Shown here: positions 8,401 to 15,463 of the stretch, in pieces | Layout: every line of letters begins with the position of its first letter | How positions within the stretch are numbered: position 1 is the stretch's first letter | Source: Candidatus Scalindua sp. | Lineage (GTDB): Bacteria; Planctomycetota; Brocadiia; Brocadiales; Scalinduaceae | Length of the DNA: 36,467 bases | Reading direction: 5' to 3' | Assembly: GCA_021776915.1 (NCBI GenBank) | Contig: JAIQZU010000057.1 | Location: 1-36,467 of the forward strand | The notes under the pieces: generated by a model | What the model saw: the letters and a program-made list of their open reading frames with translations, nothing else | What the model was told of the DNA's origin: nothing | Database searches by the model: none | Position numbers and translations under genes: made by a program

Positions 8401-8948
8401 AGGCGATTGCTGAGCAATTGCGCGTTTGACTTTCCATGCATATCAGGAAAATTAAACTTCCCATGAACATGTACTAAAAAAACATGGTAACTATCCCGGT
8501 AAATCCTCTCTACCGTGCCCTTCTTTTGCGGATCAGGATTGCTCCGGGCCACACCATCATCGTGTTCTTCGGCGGCTGCCCGCTCGTGAAGCTCCATATC
8601 AAAGCTGTGCGCCACTTTCCTGTCAAAATCCGTCCAGCCCCCTTTTCCATGTCGGAAGCGCATTAATTGTTCGGTGAAAACGACCTCAAATGGGGTTTTA
8701 AATGATAAATAGCTCTGGCGGCAGATAATGGACAAAATAATAGTCCCCAAACCAGCCCCTACAACCTCACCGAAAAAAAATCCCGCAGCTTCCCCGGCCA
8801 TCCATCCGATCACACATCCGCTAAGACCGCCGAGCACCAAAAAATAATCACTCGTTTTTATTTGCTGAGGGGTTATATAAGAACCCTTTATCACCACCTG
8901 ATCATTTTCAATCCGGGTGGGAGGCCAGCCTTGAAATTGTCGGCTCAT
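5469..8948 (-). CDS. Membrane-anchored double AAA+ ATPase (CbxX/CfxQ type)
   Basis: A 1159-residue protein. Hydrophobic segments lie at about 36-76, 243-261, 298-312, 328-345, 384-398, 432-452 and 480-497. Residues about 243-323 and 328-408 are an imperfect internal repeat, each ending in WIKNNK/HIKNNK. An acidic/Lys-rich linker (about 530-590) leads to two AAA+ domains of the CbxX/CfxQ (SpoVK/EccA-like) type. AAA1 (about 610-850) has GNPGSGKT (657-664), LFIDEA (D720, E721) and the likely arginine finger R778. AAA2 (about 895-1120) is degenerate: GNPGTLKT (930-937), FFDD instead of DE (1002-1003), and no Arg matching R778. The start overlaps the coupling-protein stop by 4 bases (ATGA). Such ATPases remodel protein complexes; a role in DNA transfer is inferred from the operon. 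Confidence 0.8.
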   Translation of the reverse strand: MSRQFQGWPPTRIENDQVVIKGSYITPQQIKTSDYFLVLGGLSGCVIGWMAGEAAGFFFGEVVGAGLGTIILSIICRQSYLSFKTPFEVVFTEQLMRFRHGKGGWTDFDRKVAHSFDMELHERAAAEEHDDGVARSNPDPQKKGTVERIYRDSYHVFLVHVHGKFNFPDMHGKSNAQLLSNRLKGVDEYMKNFRPQEEKAEDPYAGRRSVGGKKEENAEVKEGEISIPETGGQGGKENSMNKPLAVVGIIIGAFSFIEFFVSSHPFAELKVEVEIILFNRDLVKNYSDALDATGQIRCVLGFLFVVFIFLWIKNNKGNSGPPKNLKKVLAVGGTVIVAFAFFQLFRFNSNPLPGLIIEIDLILFKQHLFNDFEHFWGVTHRTRSIIILLSVGFLFWHIKNNKSIAGPKTKRRILERIRLGHLFPYDNPWHALQLVCIILTVLILIIAGINIMPDLPGSMEDSAQKVIDDNPAWGDLSIYGGSLFLVLFVFIGFIFFSRNRKKSETVPPVTKPLPIPEVPPVATLSKRGLRPGSEDEEDPKQPPKWDRNYSNDDEFDSDVADEGEEEIEPEEEEKIEPKKKKEEKKPSFEKTMFENSIPEISYRKQGDPQNELDEMIGLESVKKQVKTLIAGIKHRERRKKLFMGGSKNKAYHMMFTGNPGSGKTTVARIMADILYDIGVVTKRGVLEVDRSNMVGPFTGHTEAILKLVIDKAQGRVLFIDEAYGLYRSKSGHDPDGELIVNHLNKALEDKRGKFVCILAGYKDEMEEFLKSNPGLKSRVPLKIHFPDYTLEETMLIFLKLCQDENYSLGPGAEKITKMAFAKILSTPGEMFANGRTVRNFFEQILEQQNERTAPEHISNEELMVIREEDIKAAAHDLGVIGDLGASKDEDLTAPNLRNAFDQMVGIEGVKNELEKIFFEQKHCTHMVFAGNPGTLKTALARVIGQVFAVKGILDNRNFIEIYPINDLEGYEGDNGGEYLGEQMVSLIEEKIREALGGILFFDDIHDLTEDTYGKFAEIGIDKLMSMMKEYEGQFMVILHGYPEKMERFLRAHPALASAFDRTINFPDIEPAALNKIFLAHCKMNGYQLMDAAKDKAEKNLNKIYDNRGEYFRNSRAVKYFYEQCAERAKARMKRSKSQKKLLHPEDIARPSDIISDIDD

Positions 8949-10444
8949 TGAATAACCTTAAATTTTCCTTTGAAGTGTGGATAGAGCGGGCTTTTACCAT
9001 CGTGATAAACCACTCTTTGCAGAATGATAGGATCAAGATGGGGCCAGAGAATAAGCTGTCTGCGCAATTCATCTTCACGGGCAAAATGGTGCCCTGCTTC
9101 CGCCGCCGTCATCAGCGGGTGAATTTCATAGCTAAAAGCATCACTACTGGAAGCCCCTTGCTGGCCATAGCTCTCGCGCCGCACCTTCAAAGAAGTCTTT
9201 CCCAGACGCTTTTCAATAAAATCAAGGGTTGTCAGATCATTATTGCCGAAGAACTGAATAATCCCGGCATTGCCCATAAAGGTTTCCCATCGGTCGCTGT
9301 AAAGAGTTTTGAGCTGGCTTAAATCCTGAATGATTGGCCAGAGTTTTACCCCAAATCCGGCAATTTGCCCGGCGGCATCTTCAATCTGTTTCATATGGCC
9401 GAGAACAGGAAATTCATCGAGACACAGAAGCACAGGCGGATAAGGAATAGTTTTTTCTCTTTCCATGGCTTCCAAAGTCAAATTGACAAACATCCGAAGC
9501 CATCGGTTACAGGTGCCCATCCTGCCAGCAGGTAGGCACAAATAAATAGTCATTCCATTACGGGCGGTCTTCAGCTCAGATAAATCAAAATCATGCTTTT
9601 GCAAGACACTTTGCATGGACCCATAGCCCAGAAATCTAATATGCCGCCGAATGGTGGAAAGAACACTGCCCTTTTCATTCGGCGGTCTTTCATCAAAATC
9701 CATGGCCGCTGCCTTTATCGCATCACCAATTTCCTCTTGAATTAAATTTTCTGCATTATGGTACATCTCTTGAATAAGCTGATTTAAAGGCCCCTCCCCT
9801 TCATTCAATGAATCTTTTCCAAGGCTCAATTCCCGGTGAACTGTAACCAAATCTCGTATTCCTTCAAAACCACCATAGGTCACGACATGGAGAATTACGC
9901 CTTCAATAAAAGACTTCGCACTGTCATCCCAATGAGGGTCCGAATGGTGACTACCAGCCACCAAAGCATCAGAAATCAAACCGGCATCTTCTAAAATTGT
10001 CGGATTATCGGGTGTCAGGATGGAAAGCGGATTAAAGCTGGCCCGGTAGGGTTTTACCCATTCCGCTGTGCGGTTGAAAGGATCGAGAACGCAGACCTTC
10101 TGCCCTAATCCCTTAGCTCTCTGCAATGCGGTGATGCTGGCCAGCTCCCCTTTGGGATCAATGACAAGGACGCTACCCTGGTAATGGATCAAATTCGGAA
10201 TAATAACGGAGACACCTTTTCCGGCCCGTGATCCCGCCACGGTGATCATATGCCGGTCATCCTTAATCCCGATAAGCTGATGTCCCACAGCACCAAGAAG
10301 GATGCAATCCGGACTATATTTTAAGTTATCGGCAATATCGGCAGGATTTGCCCAGGCTGCATTGGGTATGGATTCATCTTCCTTTTTTCGCTCAAGGACC
10401 CCTCTGGGAATGCCGGAAAAAATACTGGAAACCCTGTTCTCCAT
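8945..10444 (-). CDS. TraG/VirD4-like coupling ATPase
   Basis: A 499-residue type IV coupling protein homologue, the ATPase that brings relaxase-bound DNA to a conjugation channel. Walker A is GSRAGKGVS (71-79, Lys76), followed by IIPNL and VIDPKGE; Walker B is LLCLDEFP (D343, E344). The usual pair of N-terminal membrane helices is absent, so it is shorter than VirD4/TraG and presumably soluble. The neighbouring AAA+ membrane protein might supply the anchor. GGAGGAAGGGAG precedes the ATG. First gene of a three-gene minus-strand operon. No VirB4, VirB11 or other channel genes were seen. Confidence 0.9.
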   Translation of the reverse strand: MENRVSSIFSGIPRGVLERKKEDESIPNAAWANPADIADNLKYSPDCILLGAVGHQLIGIKDDRHMITVAGSRAGKGVSVIIPNLIHYQGSVLVIDPKGELASITALQRAKGLGQKVCVLDPFNRTAEWVKPYRASFNPLSILTPDNPTILEDAGLISDALVAGSHHSDPHWDDSAKSFIEGVILHVVTYGGFEGIRDLVTVHRELSLGKDSLNEGEGPLNQLIQEMYHNAENLIQEEIGDAIKAAAMDFDERPPNEKGSVLSTIRRHIRFLGYGSMQSVLQKHDFDLSELKTARNGMTIYLCLPAGRMGTCNRWLRMFVNLTLEAMEREKTIPYPPVLLCLDEFPVLGHMKQIEDAAGQIAGFGVKLWPIIQDLSQLKTLYSDRWETFMGNAGIIQFFGNNDLTTLDFIEKRLGKTSLKVRRESYGQQGASSSDAFSYEIHPLMTAAEAGHHFAREDELRRQLILWPHLDPIILQRVVYHDGKSPLYPHFKGKFKVIQ

Positions 10445-10921
10445 CTCCCTTCCTCCTCAGAAATTGCATACCGATTGGGATTCTATCATATAAAACAGTC
10501 CCTCTGGTCCGCCCCTTGATGGGATGATTTAGGACGTTTTCTACCTTGCCGGTTCTGATCCCTTTAGTATCAATCCGGGAAGTTTCTGGTTGATTTCTTT
10601 TCCCTGCTTCCCGCAACCCCGGTCCCAGTTTTTTTTGCCATCCTCATTGATATCGTGTCCGCCTTATGGGACATGCCCTTTGAAACACGCTCTGGTCTTC
10701 CCTGTTTTCCCCGTTAGCAACTTTTCCTCATTTTTCAGGCCGTCCGACATAAATGCCAGCTTTACCTTTGAATGGACCACCCCGCGTCACTTTTTCAACC
10801 CATCTTCCGCCGCTACGCGGTCTCCCGAGAAGAGGGTGAAAAATCTCCTTATCGGTGCGGTTTTTCCCTGTTCAAAGGCTGACATAGGGCCAGCCAAACA
10901 TGAAAATAAGGAGAAACTAAA
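10445..10921. other. Intergenic region with structured leader
   Basis: This gap separates the divergent coupling-protein operon and the small plus-strand gene at 10922. It must hold both promoters, but I see no clear -35/-10 pair. The right half folds: CCTTTGAA (about 10764-10771) can pair with TTCAAAGG (about 10873-10880), and inside it TTTTTCAACCC with GGGTGAAAAA. This resembles the long structured leaders before other small genes in the window. No convincing coding frame. Confidence 0.35.
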
Positions 10922-11161
10922 ATGACTAACGAAAACACAGAAACTAAAACAGAAGACCAGAACAAGGGCAAAAAACCATCCCATATCGTCTACCACGTCA
11001 CAAATTTTGGCAAGGATGACAAGAATTCCAAATGGGATGCAATCGGAGCCGCCTGGGAGCATAAGGACGGAAAAGGCTTCAACGTTGAATTAAAACTCTT
11101 CCCGATTGATGGAAAATTGAGCATCCGTCCCCGGAAGGTAAAAGAGGAAAACGCCTCTTAA
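10922..11161 (+). CDS. Small conserved alphaproteobacterial plasmid protein
   Basis: A 79-residue protein with a charged N-terminus and a core of KPSHIVYHVTNFG, WDAIGAAWEHKDGKGF and a late GKLSIRP. I recognise this as a small plasmid-borne family in alphaproteobacteria (pattern: YxV, W..IG.AW.HKDGKGF), resembling DUF736-like proteins, with unknown function. AAGGAG lies 8 bases before the ATG. It is followed by a strong terminator at 11185-11212 and preceded by a structured leader. Confidence 0.7.
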   Translation: MTNENTETKTEDQNKGKKPSHIVYHVTNFGKDDKNSKWDAIGAAWEHKDGKGFNVELKLFPIDGKLSIRPRKVKEENAS

Positions 11162-11184
11162 ATCTTCTCTAAAATTTGGAACGG

Positions 11185-11212
11185 TGCGGGCCTTCGGGTC
11201 CGCATTTTTTTT
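11185..11212 (+). terminator. Rho-independent terminator
   Basis: Arms TGCGGGCC and GGTCCGCA around a TTCG tetraloop, followed by eight T. A textbook terminator 23 bases after the stop of the gene at 10922. Confidence 0.9.
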
Positions 11213-11236
11213 ATGAAACAAAAAGGAAATGAGAAA

Positions 11237-11539
11237 ATGCCTGTATCAGATTGCGATAACTGTGGAGCCACATACCATTGGAAATGGGAAGAGGCTTTCG
11301 AGAAATTTGGTTTTGGTGACGGCGACGGCCAGGTGGAAACATGGCAGGTTGAAGCCCTACTGACCGAAGCCGGATTTGAGATTGAAGTTAACTAGTGGGG
11401 GTTACACAACACCGTTATTACCTCTATTAAAAAAGATGGGAATGAACACATTCCCTTTAAAGATTGTGCCCACGGTTACGACGACCCAAAGGACTATCTT
11501 CCGAAAGAAATCATCCAACTCCTGGATAAAGAACTCTAG
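11237..11539 (+). pseudogene. Small conserved plasmid protein interrupted by in-frame TAG
   Basis: The frame starts at ATG 11237 (GGAAATGAG upstream) with MPVSDCDNCGATYHWKWEEAF and GFGDGDGQVETW, meets TAG at 11393-11395 after EIEVN, then continues in the same frame for 47 codons (WGLHNTVITSIKKDG, then GYDDPKDYLP, EIIQLLDKEL) to TAG at 11537. From memory of this alphaproteobacterial family the two parts are one protein, with the second half following directly. The amber codon could be CAG mutated to TAG. The second half shows no decay, so a recent nonsense mutation, readthrough or amber suppression are all possible. TAG ends other genes here, so general recoding is unlikely. Function unknown; a CxxC near the N-terminus may bind metal. 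Confidence 0.7.
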
Positions 11540-11562
11540 GAACAATAAATCAAAATACCAAC

Positions 11563-11594
11563 AAAAGGGCGGGCCTTTCTGGTTCGCCCTTTTT
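11563..11594 (+). terminator. Rho-independent terminator
   Basis: AAAAGGGCG (11563-11571) pairs with CGCCCTTTT (11585-11593) and runs into T residues. It closes the 11237-11539 unit. Confidence 0.75.
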
Positions 11595-11702
11595 CTCATT
11601 TTGAGACAATCTTTGTTTACCTAATCTTAAGGATAGTTTTCTACCATAGGTAGTATGCGGGCCTGAAAAAGCCATTTTTCACCAAGCCCGGATATTACGA
11701 AA

Positions 11703-11731
11703 ACCTTCTCTTCTGAGAAGGTCTGTTTTTT
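11703..11731 (+). terminator. Terminator hairpin
   Basis: ACCTTCTC and GAGAAGGT around TTCT, followed by CTGTTTTTT. No gene immediately upstream; it may end readthrough or a short untranslated RNA. Confidence 0.65.
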
Positions 11732-11740
11732 AACATTGAG

Positions 11741-11776
11741 AAAGGGAAGGACCGCGTACTGGTCCTTCCCTTTTTT
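11741..11776. terminator. Strong bidirectional terminator
   Basis: Perfect 13-base arms (AAAGGGAAGGACC / GGTCCTTCCCTTT) around a 7-base loop, followed by more T. Together with the two terminators before it, it insulates the mobilization operon from upstream transcription. Confidence 0.8.
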
Positions 11777-12125
11777 ATTTTGCAACGCAAAATGGGGGGA
11801 GACCCCCGGAACCGTGTCGGTTCCTCCCCCCGTAGTCAAAGTTGGACAGCATACAAAAATTATGGTAAAGTCCCTAAACTCCCATAAATAGAGTATGATA
11901 GAATACAGCAGTTATGACTACTGCAAGTTGTGCACGGTCTGCCAAAACCTAACGGTTTTTTCATCCTTTCCGTGCTAACTTGTCCAAGGGAGTTGCTGCG
12001 CCTCCCGTTGGAAATCCCTCAGCAGTAGCGTCCTTATCGGACGCTTTTAGAGCGCTTCCGCCTCTAAAAACTCAGGACCAGAGAGTGCGCCTCTGGAACC
12101 GCTTTTGGCGGGGAAAGAAGGATCT
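11777..12125 (+). other. Probable oriT and mob leader region
   Basis: A 350-base non-coding stretch before mobC, where oriT normally lies in MobC/relaxase plasmids. It holds GCAGT-7-ACTGC (about 11908-11924) and three consecutive hairpins near the end: GCGTCC-TTAT-CGGACGC, TTTTAGAG-9-CTCTAAAA and CCAGAG-7-CTCTGG (about 12080-12096). The last contains AGTGCGCC, reminiscent of the RSF1010-type nic core. Assignment of the nick site is not possible from sequence alone. Confidence 0.4.
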
Positions 12126-12497
12126 ATGTCGGAAAAACGACAGCGCAAAATTCGGGTTACTATCCGCCTCAATGAGGCCGAAGCAACCGAATTAAATAAC
12201 CGGGCCGAAAACCAAAGTCTTACTTTGGCCGGTTATTTTCGCTCTGCCGTTTTAAACACTCCTCCCCCGCCCCAATCCCGCCGACCACCCGTTGACAAGG
12301 AAATCCTTGGTCAACTGCTCGGCAAGATTGGCCGCATTGGCAACAACATTAACCAGCTTGCGCGGGTTGCCAATGCCGGATCATGGCCAGATAGCCAGCA
12401 GCTTAATTCGGCGTGTGACGATATCCAGGAGATACGTCACACCCTCATGCTGGCCCTCGGCACCGACCCGAAAATAGAGCCTCGGTCTGGCCCATGA
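12126..12497 (+). CDS. mobC: MobC-like mobilization accessory protein
   Basis: A 123-residue protein with an N-terminal ribbon-helix-helix-like segment (RKIRVTIRLNEAEATEL) and the MobC signature GKIGRIGNNINQLARVAN at about residues 67-84. MobC proteins bind oriT and help the relaxase open the nick site. The start is set at ATG 12126 because AAGAAGGA lies just upstream; an in-frame TTG at 12105 is less likely. The stop overlaps the relaxase ATG by 4 bases (ATGA), so the two are translationally coupled. Confidence 0.85.
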   Translation: MSEKRQRKIRVTIRLNEAEATELNNRAENQSLTLAGYFRSAVLNTPPPPQSRRPPVDKEILGQLLGKIGRIGNNINQLARVANAGSWPDSQQLNSACDDIQEIRHTLMLALGTDPKIEPRSGP

Positions 12498-13867
12498 TCC
12501 TGAAAGGCTCTCAACGGGGAGGTGGCCGCGCTCTCGCCCGCCACCTTCTCAACACGAAACACAATGATCATGTTGAGGTCCACAACATCCGTGGACTAGC
12601 CGTTGAAACCCTTGGGGCTGCTTTTTTGGAGATCGAGGCCGTCTCCAAAGGCACACGCGCTACGCAGCCCTTTTTTGCCGTTGCCTTCAACCCGCCTGAA
12701 ACCGCAAATATCTCTATCGAGGAATTTGAGGCAGCCTTTGCCGCCGTGGAGCAGAAGCTTGGTCTACAAGACCAACCTTGCGCGTTTGTTTTTCATGAAA
12801 AGGAAGGCCGCCGTCATGCCCATGCCGTCTGGTCCCGGATTGATGTGGATCAAATGAAAGCCATCCCGATGAATCATTTCAAAATGAAGCTTCAGGATGT
12901 CAGCCGGGACCTTTTCATCAAGCTGGGGCTTGAAATGCCAAAAGGCCTGAAAAACAAAAAAGACCGCGATCCGCTCAATTATGATCTTCCTGTATGGAAT
13001 CAGGCCAAGCGCCTGAAGGAAGATCCCCGTGACCTCAAAGAGGTCATTCAGAACGCCCTTAATTCCTCGGACGGACTTAAAGGCTTCCAGAACGCATTGG
13101 AAGCACAAGGAATGCTACTTGCCAGGGGAGATAAAAAACCCTTTGTCATCATCCACCACACAGGCGAACTCCTCTCAATGAAGAGTTATTCGGGTCTTAG
13201 AAAAAAGGAGCTTTTAGCCCGGCTTGGTTCCCCGGACAAGCTTCCTTCCGTGGAGCGGGCCAAAATAACCATGCAGGCCCGGATGACAGCGAAGGTGAAA
13301 CAAACCCTTCTCACCATCCGGAAAAAGCAAAGACAAGCCTTAAAACCATTAAACACCACCCGCAATGAAATGAAGGTCCGCCATGGCGAAGTCAGAACCA
13401 CCCTAAAACAGGCCCAGGATAAACGATGGAGCCAGGAGGAATTGCAACGAGCCAAACGCCTTCGCAAGGGCCTTATGGGCCTTTGGGATCGCATGACCGG
13501 GAAAAGAGGTAAAGTTTCCCGCCAGAATAAACAGGAGGCTGAGGAAGCCTTAAAACGCGATAAAAAGCAAAAACAAGACCTCATCAACAAACAAATGAAG
13601 GAAAGACGGGTCTTACAGAAGGAATTTAAAAAGCTCTACAAAAACCACAGACAAGAAATTACCCGCTTCCGCTATGATATGGGCTTCCTCATAAAAATGC
13701 AGAAAGCCTCTGAAAGAGCCGAAGGCCGTACCGATCAAATCAAGTTGAAAGACCATTGGAAGGAAAAACCTGATAAAGATCGGGAACCAAAAAAAGATAA
13801 GGGACAAGGCCGCGAACGGACAAGGGAAAGACCCAGAGGCCCCGGACGGGGACCAGGAAGGGGCTAA
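12494..13867 (+). CDS. mobA: Relaxase / mobilization nuclease
   Basis: A 457-residue relaxase, which nicks oriT and pilots the strand in transfer. The histidine triad is visible: H101 in FVFHEKEGRR, then H108 and H110 in RRHAHAVW. The N-terminus MILKGSQRGG and the HFKMKL and KGLKNKKDRDP blocks fit the relaxase family common in Rhodobacterales/Rhizobiales plasmids. The first 30 residues hold no Tyr; the NDHVEVH segment offers His26 as a possible nucleophile, as described for MobM of pMV158. The C-terminal 200 residues are a Lys/Arg-rich coiled coil ending in a Gly/Arg/Pro tail. Second gene of mobCA. Confidence 0.9.
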   Translation: MILKGSQRGGGRALARHLLNTKHNDHVEVHNIRGLAVETLGAAFLEIEAVSKGTRATQPFFAVAFNPPETANISIEEFEAAFAAVEQKLGLQDQPCAFVFHEKEGRRHAHAVWSRIDVDQMKAIPMNHFKMKLQDVSRDLFIKLGLEMPKGLKNKKDRDPLNYDLPVWNQAKRLKEDPRDLKEVIQNALNSSDGLKGFQNALEAQGMLLARGDKKPFVIIHHTGELLSMKSYSGLRKKELLARLGSPDKLPSVERAKITMQARMTAKVKQTLLTIRKKQRQALKPLNTTRNEMKVRHGEVRTTLKQAQDKRWSQEELQRAKRLRKGLMGLWDRMTGKRGKVSRQNKQEAEEALKRDKKQKQDLINKQMKERRVLQKEFKKLYKNHRQEITRFRYDMGFLIKMQKASERAEGRTDQIKLKDHWKEKPDKDREPKKDKGQGRERTRERPRGPGRGPGRG

Positions 13868-13889
13868 TCCCCTATCCTACCGTTGATAA

Positions 13890-14115
13890 TTATTGAACAC
13901 ACTCCACTGCGTCATAAGACGTATTATTGGTCGTGCCATAAACGCAACAAGCCAATGCACCTGCATCCTCACACCAAGTTTGACAAGCTCCCCTATCAGA
14001 TCAGGTTTGCCGGTAGCTGAGGTAGAGACAGAACCCGAGCAGGATACTTTTTTATCAACCACCCGAAGACCACAAGGAAACTTTAAAAAAAGAATACTCC
14101 AAACTGATCCAGCGC
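13890..14115 (-). pseudogene. Decayed copy of secreted Cys-rich paralogue
   Basis: On the minus strand one frame reads CAGSVWSILFLKFPCG then VDKKVSCSGSVS, matching the middle of the paralogues at 14182-16078; after a frameshift near 14000 another frame gives GACQTWCEDAGALACC, then SYDAVECVQ and a stop at 13890, matching their C-terminal Cys block. The N-terminal part and signal peptide are missing. This is the broken downstream end of the array. The rest of 13868-14181 shows no gene. Confidence 0.7.
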
Positions 14116-14181
14116 ATATTTAAATGATATTAAAAGTTCTACCCAAATGATGCCGTAATTCCATACTATAACAGTAAAGCA

Positions 14182-14802
14182 CTAATAAACGGGCTGGGTC
14201 GGTAGTATCACGCATTTTGCAGCGTCAGTACCAACAGATGTCGTCGTATTATATGTTGTACAAGCCGTGTATCTTCTGCACGTGGTTGTTCCGGCAGTCC
14301 ATTGACACGCAAGACCGCCATTTGAATCACAATTTGCCTGACAGGTCGCTTTATCCGCAGCACTAAAATTTGAAAACCCGACAGAACCGGAACAGGAAAC
14401 GGCCTTATCAGCTTCCCATAAAGCACATGGTGCTTTTGCAAAAAGAATATCCCAGACTGCACCATCGCACATTTTCAAAAAGCCTGCAGAATCGTACATA
14501 ACCAATCCCGCTTTCGTCCCATCACAAACATCGGCTGTATCGCTAAACTGGAAAGACCCACTGCCGCCGCCACCGGAAACAGACGGACAGCTCCAGCCTG
14601 TTCCATCCCACTGCAAACCATTACTGGCTCCTGTACAATTGATAACTTTCTTGGACAGCCAGTTTGTTCCATCACAAAATTTATGCGTTCCCGCCGCAGA
14701 AAAATATTCGATCGCCCCCTCATTCGCGGCCGGAGATGTACATGCAGCAAAAGAGGGCGCTGCAGATACCAGAAAGAAGAATGTTACAATCAATATTCTC
14801 AT
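14182..14802 (-). CDS. Secreted Cys-rich repeat protein, paralogue 1
   Basis: A 206-residue protein starting at ATG 14802 with a signal peptide (MRILIVTFFFLVSAAPSFA, cleavage before ACTSP). A longer in-frame upstream extension to 15090 only overlaps the next gene and is rejected. The mature part has a first block CTSPAANEGAIEYFSAAGTH and CDGTNW, a CTGAS/LQWDGT/GWSC linker, a Gly/Ser stretch, a second similar block ending CDGAVWDI, and a C-terminal Cys-rich region (SCSGSV, CQANC, ACQW, CRRYTAC). The CDGTNW-type repeats occur in large alphaproteobacterial surface or tail-like proteins; the function is unknown. The many Cys point to disulfides outside the cytoplasm. Confidence 0.75.
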   Translation of the reverse strand: MRILIVTFFFLVSAAPSFAACTSPAANEGAIEYFSAAGTHKFCDGTNWLSKKVINCTGASNGLQWDGTGWSCPSVSGGGGSGSFQFSDTADVCDGTKAGLVMYDSAGFLKMCDGAVWDILFAKAPCALWEADKAVSCSGSVGFSNFSAADKATCQANCDSNGGLACQWTAGTTTCRRYTACTTYNTTTSVGTDAAKCVILPTQPVY

Positions 14803-14818
14803 ATTCTCACCGCTTCCA

Positions 14819-15430
14819 TTACCATTGACACCAGGCCACATCGTAGTCAGTATTGCTTGAAGGAACCCATGTGCCACAAGATGTCGTCGTTCTACATAAA
14901 GAAGATAGCTTATTCCATTCGCATGCCATGGCGGCCTCTGCTTCACAAGCAGCCTGACATTCTGCTCTGGTGGTATGTGGGCCGCCAGAAGTCGGACCTG
15001 AAGCCACACCTCCTGAACAAAATGCTCTCTTATCCACTTCCCAATTGGCACAATCAAACTTGGAAAAAATAATAGTCCAGCTTGTTCCATCGCAAACTTT
15101 TAAAAAACCGACACTATCATACAGGAGCACCCCTTCATTACCGGCATTACAAACATCGCCCGGATCGTTAAACTGGAAAGAGCCACTACTACCACCACCG
15201 GATATAGCCTGACACGTCCAGGCCGTCCCATCCCACTGCAAGGCATTACTGGCACCAGTACACGTCGTGGGCAGGTATGGAAACCAATTTGTCCCATCAC
15301 AAAACTTATGCGTTCCTGCCGCAGAAAAATACTCAATCGCGCCGGCATTCGCCGCTGGAGAAGTACACGCCGCAAAAGAGAGGGGTGGGAATAACAGAAA
15401 GAGGAAAACTGTTAAAACCAATATCTTCAT
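14819..15430 (-). CDS. Secreted Cys-rich repeat protein, paralogue 2
   Basis: A 203-residue protein with signal peptide MKILVLTVFLFLLFPPLSFA. The ATG at 15430 is preferred over 15463: GGAAATGG lies upstream and the signal peptide then has normal length. The order of parts is the same as in paralogue 1: CTSPAANAGAIEYFSAAGTH, CDGTNW, LQWDGTAWTC, a Gly/Ser linker, SFQF, then LYDSVGFLKVCDGTSW, and a Cys-rich C-terminus (CQAACEAEAAMACEW, CRTTTSC). The C-terminal region differs most, as if it were under different selection. Sixteen bases upstream of paralogue 1. Confidence 0.75.
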   Translation of the reverse strand: MKILVLTVFLFLLFPPLSFAACTSPAANAGAIEYFSAAGTHKFCDGTNWFPYLPTTCTGASNALQWDGTAWTCQAISGGGSSGSFQFNDPGDVCNAGNEGVLLYDSVGFLKVCDGTSWTIIFSKFDCANWEVDKRAFCSGGVASGPTSGGPHTTRAECQAACEAEAAMACEWNKLSSLCRTTTSCGTWVPSSNTDYDVAWCQW

Positions 15431-15463
15431 AACAGGCCATTTCCTTTTTAAAAAAACAAGCAT

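Noticed and set aside
11627-11839. Minus-strand frame over the terminators
   Set aside because: It reads through two terminator hairpins and has no homologous pattern.
14803-15090. Upstream extension of secreted paralogue 1
   Set aside because: It overlaps the next paralogue in another frame, and the signal peptide begins at ATG 14802.
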